Shown here: one piece after another, positions 9,207 through 15,465 of the stretch
Layout: each line of letters starts with the position of its first letter
Position numbering within the stretch: position 1 is the stretch's first letter
Assembly (NCBI RefSeq): GCF_001667945.1
Contig: NZ_LZJK01000108.1
Coordinates: 1 to 43,574 of the forward strand
Reading direction: 5' to 3'
Length of the DNA: 43,574 nucleotides
Origin: Mycolicibacter sinensis
GTDB taxonomy: Bacteria > Actinomycetota > Actinomycetes > Mycobacteriales > Mycobacteriaceae
Position numbers and translations under genes: made by a program
Notes under the pieces: model-generated
What the model saw: the letters and a program-made list of their open reading frames with translations, nothing else
Told to the model about the DNA's origin: nothing
The model's database searches: none

Positions 9207-9506
9207 CTAACCCGCGGCGAGCGCGTTGGCGGCTTCGGTGGCGGCGTACGACTCGGCACTGCCGTTCAAGGTGGCCACGAACATCTCGTGAATAGCCGCG
9301 GCCTGCGCGGCAACCGACTGGTACATGCTTGCGTGCGCGGCGAACTGCGCAGCGGTCAGCGCCGAAACCTCGTCGGCCGCCGCGGGAACGACGCCGGTGG
9401 TCGGAGCGGACGCGGCGGCGTTCTGGGCGTTGAGCGCTGAACCGATCGACTGCAGGCTGCCGGCGGCAGCGGCCAAGGCCTCCGGCTGCGTAGTCACGAA
9501 AGACAT
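9207..9506 (-). CDS. PE family protein (PE domain only)
   Basis: PE protein of 99 residues, MSFVTTQPEALAAAAGSLQ start and SYAATEAANALAAG end with the YxxxE secretion signal. It is the first gene of the unit PE-PPE-PPE-esxJ-esxI. The ATG at 9506 follows GAGGAG. Upstream lies a 485-base intergenic region with paired 11-bp boxes. By position at the outer edge of the cluster it corresponds best to M. tuberculosis PE8, though that assignment is from memory of gene order. Confidence 0.94.
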   Translation of the reverse strand: MSFVTTQPEALAAAAGSLQSIGSALNAQNAAASAPTTGVVPAAADEVSALTAAQFAAHASMYQSVAAQAAAIHEMFVATLNGSAESYAATEAANALAAG

Positions 9507-9991
9507 GGGTATCTCCTCACGGAACGGATGGTTATCGGCTCCTGCGACTACGGTCCCGTATCACTGAGCGATTGTGAAAGCTGGTTAACCGCTTCTTAAC
9601 CCGGGTGTCCGAACTTTTTACGAGCACCTTCGCGGCGCTCCCGAAGGGCAGCTGGCCGGTGCCGCACCAGGCCGCGCCGACAGCCGCGGAGCGAAAAGCC
9701 GTGCAAGAGGCCAGCGGCGGCCGGTGAAGAACTTTCGTCGCCACACCGGAAGTGGCCCAGCACACAACGACTTTGACAACGTGCGTAGGGCAGCCTTGCT
9801 GCATCGCGGGCTGAGAAGCTAAAGATGGTGGCACGCAAGGGTTTTGGGGAGGCGATGCCGGGCGGGTTGTGGCGGCCGTGGCACGGCACGCCGACGGTGT
9901 GAGCGCGCGGTAACGCCGAATTAACATGACGATCCGGCGGAGTAAACGGTGCGTAACACGCTTTTAACCAACGCTCAGCACACTACGAGCT
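9507..9991. promoter_or_regulatory. Divergent intergenic region with three pairs of 11-bp boxes
   Basis: No credible gene in these 485 bases. Plus-strand reading gives GGTTAACCGCTTCTTAACCC at 9583-9602 (TTAAC repeated at 11 bp), followed by CGAACTTTTTACGAG at 9610-9624, which matches the elements before the other PE genes. Two more pairs, at 9909-9928 (GGTAACGCCGA then ATTAACATG) and 9952-9973 (CGTAACACGCT then TTTAACCAACG), lie just before the DUF732 gene. The region probably carries both promoters and may couple the divergent units to one regulator. Confidence 0.55.
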
Positions 9992-10297
9992 ATGAAACGG
10001 TTTCTGCTGCTGGCGGGCCTGACCGCCATGGTCGGTCTGGCGGCGCCCGCGCATGCCGAGCCGGTCGGGAGCGACGCCGCCTTCCTGACCCAGCTGACCG
10101 GAGCCGGCCTGAGTCACCGCGGCTCCGACGAGGTGGCGATCTCCGCCGGTCACTCGGTGTGTCAGCTGATGGACGCCGGCCTGACCCCGATGGACACCGT
10201 CGTTGCGGTGCAGACCACCAATCCCGGCTTCACCTTGCAGCGCGCCGCGGAGTTCGCCCGCATCGCTGCCCAGAACTACTGCCCCGAGCACGCCTGA
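9992..10297 (+). CDS. Secreted DUF732-domain protein
   Basis: Protein of 101 residues with a Sec signal peptide (MKRFLLLAGLTAMVGLAAPAHA, cut expected after AHA) and a mature DUF732 domain: DAAFLTQLTGAGL near residue 28, two Cys residues (VCQLMDAG and YCPEHA) positioned to form one disulfide, and NPGFTLQRAAEFARIA before the second Cys. DUF732 proteins are small exported mycobacterial proteins of unknown function. The ATG at 9992 follows the two box pairs closely, and no strong ribosome binding site is seen, so the message may have a short leader. The last chromosomal gene before the tRNA target. Confidence 0.88.
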   Translation: MKRFLLLAGLTAMVGLAAPAHAEPVGSDAAFLTQLTGAGLSHRGSDEVAISAGHSVCQLMDAGLTPMDTVVAVQTTNPGFTLQRAAEFARIAAQNYCPEHA

Positions 10298-10366
10298 GTC
10301 GCTGAGCACCCGTTACCACTGTCCCGGTGGGCTGTCGCTGGCCTCGCCGCGTTAGATTCGCCGCGA

Positions 10367-10440
10367 GCCCCCATAGCCCAATTGGCAGAGGCAGCGGACT
10401 TAAAATCCGCCCAGTGTCGGTTCGAGTCCGACTGGGGGCA
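10367..10440 (+). tRNA. tRNA with anticodon TAA (tRNA-Leu), integration target
   Basis: A full cloverleaf of 74 bases is drawn by hand: acceptor 10367-10373 with 10433-10439, D stem 10376-10378 with 10390-10392, anticodon stem 10394-10398 with 10406-10410, loop CTTAAAA with anticodon TAA at 10401-10403, five-base variable region 10411-10415, T arm 10416-10432 with TTCGAGT loop, discriminator A at 10440. CCA is not encoded. The anticodon reads UUA (Leu), but the short variable region is unlike ordinary bacterial tRNA-Leu. The 3' half from base 10399 is duplicated at 23063-23105. Confidence 0.92.
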
Positions 10441-10441
10441 C
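10399..10441 (+). repeat. attL core, 43-bp direct repeat
   Basis: Identical to 23063-23105 over 43 bases starting CTTAAAATCCGCCC and ending CTGGGGGCAC. It covers the anticodon loop to the discriminator of the tRNA plus one base, so integration leaves the tRNA gene complete on this side. Confidence 0.93.
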
Positions 10442-10497
10442 GGTGTTTGGCCTGGTAGATAGCCCATTGTTCTAGTCGGGCGGCTCGTCGGTGGGCT

Positions 10498-10540
10498 TCA
10501 CCCCGGCGTCACCCCGGCGAGCGGGAGACTTACCCCGGCG
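10498..10540 (+). promoter_or_regulatory. Candidate integrase arm-type sites, left end
   Basis: TCACCCCGGCG occurs twice in tandem (10498-10508, 10509-10519) and a variant TTACCCCGGCG follows at 10530-10540. The same tandem pair, in the same orientation, occurs at 22884-22905 near the other end. Paired 11-bp repeats flanking the core are the usual form of arm-type sites bound by the N-terminal domain of tyrosine integrases such as that of mycobacteriophage L5. Confidence 0.6.
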
Positions 10541-10552
10541 CGCCGGGAGCGC

Positions 10553-11260
10553 GTGAAACGCCCGGGCCATGTCGGTACTCGGTGGGACGATTGCCGCGTG
10601 CCGTGGACACCTCTGCCCCTTTTCGATGAGCCGCTACCTGTCGAGATCACCAACCACACCGATTGGCTGCCGCTCTGGCTCCCGTTCATCACAGCAATCG
10701 TCGGCTCGTTGGTCGCGCTCTTCGGAATCTTCTGGAGCAATCGAACGAACCGGCAGGCCATCGACGCCGCCGACGCGCGGAGCAATGCCGAGTTGAGGGA
10801 GTCACGTGACCGGGACTTTCGGGTCTGGCAACGAGACACCCTGCTTCAGATCGGCCAGGAAGTTGTGCAAGCCGCGATTGAAGCCCAGGACGAGTACGGC
10901 AAAATCTGCGCCTTGCCCGACGACCTCACGCCAGACTCGATCGAACCAATCGACAGGCACGGCAGGGCGGTCGGTGCTGGCACCGCTCGGCTAGCTCTGA
11001 TCGGCGCCCACGACGCAGCCCAGCGCTGCCGAGAACTCCGTGTTGCGATCAATGACCCCGAACTGGTCGGTGCCCTCGTTCAGCTGCACCATTTCCGGCG
11101 GGCGACTAGCTTGGCGCCGCCGCTTCAAGCGCAACACCGGGAGTCACACGCAAAATTTGGCGAGCTACTTGATCGCATCAATACCAGGCGCGCAGCGTTC
11201 GGCGAGACCATCGAGATGGAGTTACGCCGCACTAATTCGCCAGCGAACCAAACAGACTGA
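10553..11260 (+). CDS. Small membrane protein with cytoplasmic coiled-coil, element cargo
   Basis: Unrecognised protein of up to 235 residues. One membrane segment (WLPLWLPFITAIVGSLVALF, about residues 38-58) is followed by a charged, helical region (SNRTNRQAIDAADARSNAEL) and a soluble C-terminal part rich in helices. Start candidates are GTG 10553, with GGGAG upstream, and GTG 10598; the second would place the membrane segment closer to the N terminus. It overlaps the end of the convergent integrase gene by 29 bases. A single-span membrane protein next to attL, transcribed apart from the replication genes, fits a lysogenic-conversion or superinfection-exclusion role, but nothing in the sequence proves it. 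Confidence 0.75.
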   Translation: MKRPGHVGTRWDDCRVPWTPLPLFDEPLPVEITNHTDWLPLWLPFITAIVGSLVALFGIFWSNRTNRQAIDAADARSNAELRESRDRDFRVWQRDTLLQIGQEVVQAAIEAQDEYGKICALPDDLTPDSIEPIDRHGRAVGAGTARLALIGAHDAAQRCRELRVAINDPELVGALVQLHHFRRATSLAPPLQAQHRESHAKFGELLDRINTRRAAFGETIEMELRRTNSPANQTD

Positions 11261-12659
11261 CTACGTTGTCGGCCACTGGGGCTAGCTTCGCAGGGGCGGG
11301 TGGCTCCGGCAGGGTGTTCAGCGCCCCGCCATCGGTCTCGGGGATGTAGTCGCCGTACACGTCCAACGTCAGGGTGTAGGTGCTGTGCCCGAGCCACTTC
11401 GACACCTGCATGAAGTGGACCCCCGCCGACAGCTGGAGCACCGCGAAGGTGTGGCGTAGGTCGTGGAGCCGGACACCGCGAACCGCTGCTATGCGGGTGC
11501 CGTCCTTGGCGGTGTAGGCCGGTCGGCTGGCCGGCAACCCAACCGCCTCCAACGCGGGCTTGAGGATCGTGTCGTAGAACGTCCCCATCGCCAACGGCTG
11601 TGACCAATCCAGCGGCACCGCGTACCGTTGCCCGGTCGCGCGGTACCCGCCGCCGTTCTTCCGGCTCGGCCACAACGGCGCGGTCGGCTCGTTGGCGCGC
11701 GGGTGCTCCGCGAGGTAGGCCACCATCCGCTCCGCCAGCCACCCCGGCAGAGGGACCGTGCGCCGCGACTTCTTGGACTTGGGGTTGCCGGTGACCCATT
11801 CGCCGCCGTCGCGGTCCTTGGTTCGTTGGACCTTCACCAAGCATCGCGGGCCGGGGAGGAACTTCAGGTCGCGGACCTCAAGGCCGGCCACCTCCGCCGC
11901 GCGCAATCCGGTGTAGGCCATGAACTCCACCATCAGCGCGTACACCGGGTACGCAGGCAGTGCGGGGCCGTCGTAGCAACCGGGCGGGACACCGGCGATG
12001 GCGGCGCTCAGCGCCCCAACCTGTTCAGCGGCGAGCGGGTAGTGCTCAAAGCCGCTGTGGTCGCCGGTCGCGCGGCTCGCCGCGAAGTCCACAGCGTCGC
12101 ATGGGTTCGCTGGGATCGCCTTGTGCTGGACGGCGTACTTGAACACCCGCCGCGTGACGTCCCAGGCGTGCTTAACGGTGCCGGGGGTGAGCGGCTTCCC
12201 GTCGCCTTGGGTGGAGGCCTGCCGAACCAGGGCGGCGAGTAGTTGCTCACAGCGCGTGCCCGTGATGGCGGCTATCGCGGACCCGCCGAGTTCACCGAGT
12301 ACATAGCACCTCAACAGCCGCCCGTACTCGTCGGCGGTGCGCTTCTTGAGCTTGCCTTGGCTGACCTTTACGGCCTGCTGGTCGAGCCACGCCGCCGCAT
12401 AGTGGGCAAAGGTCAACTGTCCGGCTTTCTTTGCGTCGGCCAAGGCGGACGTGCCGCCTATGTGCTTCGCCGCGTTCAGTTCGTCCCGGCGGGCCTCAGC
12501 GGTCTCGCGGGTGGGGTAGCTCTCCTGGCGGGCGCGTTCCTTGCCAGTGGGCAACCCGGTAGCGGGGTCCGTCGCGGGTTCCCGCCAGCAGACCTCATAC
12601 CGCTTAAGGGTTTTGCCGTTGCGTTTCTGCTTGGTTTCGTAGCTGCGGATGTAGGCCAT
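11232..12659 (-). CDS. int: Tyrosine-type site-specific integrase
   Basis: Phage integrase of 475 residues that should recombine attP with the tRNA attB. An N-terminal AP2-like arm-binding region (MAYIRSYETKQKRNGKTLKRYEV, then PTRETAEARRDEL) is followed by the core-binding SAM-like domain (about residues 82-190) and the catalytic domain with R253 (TGLRAAE), a Lys in KSKKSRRTVPLP near 297, H399 and R402 (LHDLRHT), H425 (WLGHST) and nucleophile Y435 (DVYGDY). All catalytic residues are present, so it looks active. The ATG at 12659 follows the upstream gene by three bases. It lies beside attL, pointing toward it, the usual orientation for tRNA-targeting integrases. Confidence 0.96.
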   Translation of the reverse strand: MAYIRSYETKQKRNGKTLKRYEVCWREPATDPATGLPTGKERARQESYPTRETAEARRDELNAAKHIGGTSALADAKKAGQLTFAHYAAAWLDQQAVKVSQGKLKKRTADEYGRLLRCYVLGELGGSAIAAITGTRCEQLLAALVRQASTQGDGKPLTPGTVKHAWDVTRRVFKYAVQHKAIPANPCDAVDFAASRATGDHSGFEHYPLAAEQVGALSAAIAGVPPGCYDGPALPAYPVYALMVEFMAYTGLRAAEVAGLEVRDLKFLPGPRCLVKVQRTKDRDGGEWVTGNPKSKKSRRTVPLPGWLAERMVAYLAEHPRANEPTAPLWPSRKNGGGYRATGQRYAVPLDWSQPLAMGTFYDTILKPALEAVGLPASRPAYTAKDGTRIAAVRGVRLHDLRHTFAVLQLSAGVHFMQVSKWLGHSTYTLTLDVYGDYIPETDGGALNTLPEPPAPAKLAPVADNVVSLFGSLAN

Positions 12660-12662
12660 TGG

Positions 12663-13016
12663 TCAATTCCCTTCGGTTGGTTGGTCGGTGACGTGCCGCC
12701 AGGTGCGGCGGTGAACAACCGCGCTCATGGTCGGCTGGGTCACGCCGTAGATGTCCGCCAAGTCTTTGATGCCCCAGCGCCCCGCCGCGTAGTCCGCGCG
12801 GATCGCCCGCACGTCGTCCTCGGTGAGCTTCGCGCGCCGGTCGGTCTTGTCCGCCGGTGTGGGTTCCGGCGGGCCGTCGTGGCCGCTGCGTGGCTGCGGG
12901 CGTGGTTCGGCGACGGCGGGCAGAGATGGGTTTGGCAACGGTGTAGGCGCGGCGTACGGGACGCCGAGCGGGGTCCGCCGAACCAACGCCCGCGAGCTGC
13001 GGTGCGGGCCGGTCAC
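12663..13016 (-). CDS. Helix-turn-helix DNA-binding protein upstream of integrase
   Basis: Protein of 117 residues. The first 55 are Pro/Arg-rich and probably unstructured. Residues about 62-112 (KLTEDDVRAIRADYAAG then IKDLADIYGVTQPTMSAVVH and RTWRHV) form a helix-turn-helix of the kind found in many phage proteins and in the DNA-binding tails of homing endonucleases. It may control integrase expression or act in excision; neither is shown. The GTG start at 13016 overlaps the previous stop as GTGA, and the stop is three bases before the integrase start, so the two are probably translated together. Confidence 0.78.
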   Translation of the reverse strand: MTGPHRSSRALVRRTPLGVPYAAPTPLPNPSLPAVAEPRPQPRSGHDGPPEPTPADKTDRRAKLTEDDVRAIRADYAAGRWGIKDLADIYGVTQPTMSAVVHRRTWRHVTDQPTEGN

Positions 13017-13210
13017 TCAGGCTCCAACTCGTCGGCGAGATGAAAGCTCAGGTTTTGCGGCTGGGGCGGCTCATCGGGGTTGTACCGCAGGACATGCACC
13101 AGCCCGCCCTCGCCGTCATCGAAGTGCTCCATGACCGTGCCGACCTGACCGGTGTACGGTTCGTGCGGCGCTAGCAGGCGAACCCGCGTGCCGACCGGGT
13201 AAACGATCAT
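13013..13210 (-). CDS. Small SH3-like protein of unknown function
   Basis: Protein of 65 residues beginning MIVYPVGTRVRLLAPHEPYTGQ and continuing TVMEHFDDGEGGLVHVLRY. The pattern of a KOW/SH3-like beta barrel (VGTRVRLL...GQVGTVMEHF...VLRYNPDE) is common in small phage and plasmid proteins, with no defined role. The ATG at 13210 overlaps the serine recombinase stop as ATGA, and its own stop overlaps the next GTG as GTGA, so it is coupled on both sides. A longer in-frame reading to 13441 lies inside the recombinase gene and is rejected. Confidence 0.75.
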   Translation of the reverse strand: MIVYPVGTRVRLLAPHEPYTGQVGTVMEHFDDGEGGLVHVLRYNPDEPPQPQNLSFHLADELEPE

Positions 13211-13941
13211 GCGGCGCTGCCTTTCGTGTTGGCGCGGCTGAGTATTCGGGCGACGGTGGGGCTGCTCCAGGTTCCGCCGCGCTTGGTCGGGTGGCCCTCG
13301 GCGGTAAGCACGCGCGCAATCTCGCGGGTCGATACGCCCTGCCCTGCGAGGGCCGTCATGCGCGCCAAGGCGACCTGCTCGGCGGGGTCCGGCACGAGCG
13401 CGCCAGCTGGGTTGCCGGGGTTGGGCTTCTCTACCCGCCACCCGTACGGCGGCGAACCGGCCGCATGGCCACCCAACGCGGCCTTGGCTTTCCGCCCGTC
13501 GCGCAGCCGCTTAGCGATCAGTCTGCGCTCCAATCCCGCGAACACGCCCGCCATCTCCCGCATGGCCGTGCGCATGGGGTCGTCGGGGTCGTCGCGGGTG
13601 ACTTCCTGCGGCGGGAGGCTCGTGAACACCGCCGCGCCCTCCGTTAGCCAGACCTGCCCGATGACGGCCTCTTGCACGGTTACAGCGCGGGCGAGCCGGT
13701 CCAGGTCGCGCACGATCAGGCCATCGGCCCGCCCCGAGTCGATCAGCTCCAAGGCTTCCGCCAGGCCGGGGCGATCTTCCGCGCCGAGTGCGCCGCTCTT
13801 GCCCTCATCGGAGGTCCACGCGACGATCCGAGCACCAAGCGCCTTGGCGGCCTTGCGGATTGCGGTCCGCTGAACATCGAGGCCGAACCCATGAGCGGCT
13901 TGCTCGATAGTTGAAACCCTCAAGTAGGCAACCAGTTTCAC
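13207..13941 (-). CDS. Small serine recombinase (resolvase/invertase family)
   Basis: Recombinase of 244 residues. The catalytic domain starts MKLVAYLRVST with nucleophile Ser10 at the same place as in Tn3/gamma-delta resolvases, followed by DRPGLAEALELIDSG near 57, RDLDRLAR at 78-85 and GLERRLIAKRLRDG at 136-149. A GSPPYGWR motif (162-169) and a C-terminal HTH (GVSTREIARVLTAEGHPTKR, about 202-221) follow. The large zinc-ribbon region of big serine integrases is absent. GTG at 13941 is chosen because it overlaps the upstream stop as GTGA. It is odd beside an intact tyrosine integrase and could resolve dimers, invert a segment or be a remnant of an alternative integration system. Confidence 0.9.
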   Translation of the reverse strand: MKLVAYLRVSTIEQAAHGFGLDVQRTAIRKAAKALGARIVAWTSDEGKSGALGAEDRPGLAEALELIDSGRADGLIVRDLDRLARAVTVQEAVIGQVWLTEGAAVFTSLPPQEVTRDDPDDPMRTAMREMAGVFAGLERRLIAKRLRDGRKAKAALGGHAAGSPPYGWRVEKPNPGNPAGALVPDPAEQVALARMTALAGQGVSTREIARVLTAEGHPTKRGGTWSSPTVARILSRANTKGSAA

Positions 13942-14216
13942 CACTGCCCGCCGCCTGCGACGTAGGGGTTCTGGGTCAGGCCGGTGTCGGGGTCGGTAGC
14001 TGGTGCCCACTGCATGGCTGGCGGGTTGTACCGGCCATCGGGTTGCGGCCCGACCGGCTGGCATGGGTCGCTCCACTGGCCCGCGTTACCGGTCGGGTCG
14101 TACGCGCAATACGGAAACGGCACCGGGTCCGCCGCCGCAATGGCCGGCGCAATTGCGACCGGCGCGATTGCTGCTGCCGCTACCGCTACCGCTATCGCTG
14201 CTACAAGGTTCCTCAT
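13938..14216 (-). CDS. Small secreted protein in recombinase operon
   Basis: Protein of 92 residues with a clear signal peptide (MRNLVAAIAVAVAAAAIAP, cleavage expected after AIAAADP or earlier) and a short mature part rich in Pro, Gln, Trp and Tyr with two Cys (PYCAYDPTG, SDPCQPVG). Similar short exported proteins are frequent in mycobacteria and their phages; no function is known. The ATG at 14216 has GGAGG upstream; its stop overlaps the recombinase start by four bases. Location inside an integration operon suggests co-regulation rather than related function. Confidence 0.78.
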   Translation of the reverse strand: MRNLVAAIAVAVAAAAIAPVAIAPAIAAADPVPFPYCAYDPTGNAGQWSDPCQPVGPQPDGRYNPPAMQWAPATDPDTGLTQNPYVAGGGQW

Positions 14217-14337
14217 CGTCCTACCTCCACTCGCTCTACCAGGTACGCCGCTAGACCTAGAGTTTGCGCGGCGCTTACGGCGCTAACGGTACGCCAGCTA
14301 ACCGACAACTAGCGCCTGGCCTGCGGTTATGCGCCAG

Positions 14338-15051
14338 CTAGCGCATCTTCCGTAGTCGGCCTAACCGGGCGGCTGCCCTGTTCGCGGCGGCGGCGTCGGC
14401 GGTCGCGTCCTCCAACGTCGCCAGCTCCCGCCCCGGTGGGCGGCTAGGTGGGCCGCTACGGGATGCGTCGGGGTCCGTGGGGTCGTCCGGCCGGACGTAG
14501 CGGTCTCGCTCGGCTCCGCCACGACCGGGCCGCGAATCCGGCTCGTCTACGAGTTCCGCGTCCACGACCTCCATCGGCTCCGACGCGACCAAGGCGGGCG
14601 GCTCCGGCGTGAGGCCCTGGCGGGCTTGGGACTCCGCGCGGGTGATCTGCGCGACCCCGACGATGTCGTTCATGACTTGCTCCCACGGCTGAACTGCCGA
14701 CACCTCAACGGTCGTGGTCGCCTTGCCCATTGCGCGGTCCAAGGCATCGCGGATCGCCGCGAGCGCGACGTGATCCGGCACGTCGCCGTCGAGCGCCATC
14801 CCCAAGAGTTTCTGCACGAGGGCATCGCAGGATTGCTCTAAGCGCCTCTGCGCCTTGGCTTTAACTTGCGGGGCTGCCCCGCCGTGGTGATAGCACACGT
14901 TCCCGCCGAGCATGGGCGGGCGTTTACACGGCTCGCCGGTGCGCGAGCTTCTAGCAGTACACCGCATCCCGCCGCTCTTGAAGTCCGTGGTCGCCTCGCG
15001 GCTGTCCTTGGGCGCGGTCGATGGGTTACGGCTGTTATTGGTTTCTTTCAT
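14338..15051 (-). CDS. Zinc-finger HGG protein, possible small-terminase-like factor
   Basis: Protein of 237 residues. Residues about 29-70 hold RCTARSSRTGEPCKRPP then GNVCYHHGGAAPQVKAKAQR, three Cys and two His placed to bind zinc. A helical part (ALVQKLLGMALDG, AALAAIRDALDRAMGK) and a short PWEQVMNDI motif follow, then a low-complexity acidic/arginine tail. Proteins with this Cys/HGG pattern and the AIRDALDRA helix are common in actinobacterial phages, sometimes beside terminase genes; I regard a small-terminase-like DNA-recognition role as possible only. The ATG at 15051 has AAAGGA upstream. It lies downstream of the iteron array and primase gene. Confidence 0.7.
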   Translation of the reverse strand: MKETNNSRNPSTAPKDSREATTDFKSGGMRCTARSSRTGEPCKRPPMLGGNVCYHHGGAAPQVKAKAQRRLEQSCDALVQKLLGMALDGDVPDHVALAAIRDALDRAMGKATTTVEVSAVQPWEQVMNDIVGVAQITRAESQARQGLTPEPPALVASEPMEVVDAELVDEPDSRPGRGGAERDRYVRPDDPTDPDASRSGPPSRPPGRELATLEDATADAAAANRAAARLGRLRKMR

Positions 15052-15204
15052 CGCGGACTGTCCTTTCTCAACGGGTTCCGGGTCGGGTGTAGTCCACGGG
15101 CCGTGGTGGCCGGCTCGGGTTCCGGCGGGGCCGTGTGAGGTGTCCGCGCCTGTTAAGTCGGTTGGGTTGCAACCAATACGGCGTCTCGACGGGCGTGTAG
15201 ACGT

Positions 15205-15465
15205 TCATAGGATCGGCCGTATCGGTCCGTCGGTACTCGTACCCCGCCTAGGGGCTTCGCCCCTATAGGCGAGGGGTACTAAGTACCCCGAGTGGGGGTA
15301 ACAATGGGGTACTAAAGGGGTAACAAGCGCCCTACCAGCGCTTTCACGGGGTAACAACGGGGGTAACGGCTTTCGGCGTCCGACCGGCGTTTCTCGCCTT
15401 GTTACCCCCGGGCGGGGGTAACAAAGAAATCGCTGGTAGACATACGTTTTCGGTGTTTCACTCAT
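15205..15465 (-). CDS. Doubtful ORF across the iteron array
   Basis: An 86-codon frame whose ATG at 15465 overlaps the stop of the replication gene as ATGA, an arrangement used elsewhere in this operon. Its product is Pro/Arg-rich and is largely the translation of the GGGGTAACAA repeats, so it may be only an accident of the repeats. I cannot recognise a domain. Confidence 0.22.
   Translation of the reverse strand: MSETPKTYVYQRFLCYPRPGVTRRETPVGRRKPLPPLLPRESAGRALVTPLVPHCYPHSGYLVPLAYRGEAPRRGTSTDGPIRPIL
15273..15424. repeat. GGGGTAACAA iteron array, candidate replication origin
   Basis: Exact copies of GGGGTAACAA at 15295, 15317, 15348 and 15415 and an inverted exact copy at 15399-15408; near copies at 15273, 15306 (GGGGTACTAA) and 15360 (GGGGTAACGG). 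Distances between direct starts are 22, 11, 11, 31, 12 and 55 bases, mostly multiples of one helical turn. The last inverted/direct pair forms a dyad around CCCGGGC, and 15273-15289 is another dyad. A hairpin (15246-15271) flanks the left side. The array abuts the 3' end of the primase-helicase gene, the usual position for the origin of satellites and plasmids. Confidence 0.65.

Noticed and set aside
8028..9440. 470-codon plus-strand ORF
   Set aside because: Antisense to PPE and PE genes, with no recognisable domain and no start signal.
9596..9889. Minus-strand ORF in the PE/DUF732 intergenic region
   Set aside because: No ribosome binding site, no domain, Arg/Cys-rich composition unlike coding neighbours, and it overlaps the conserved regulatory boxes.
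15273..15424. CRISPR array
   Set aside because: Repeats are only 10 bases, mostly 11 bases apart without spacers of fixed length, and one is inverted; no cas genes are present.
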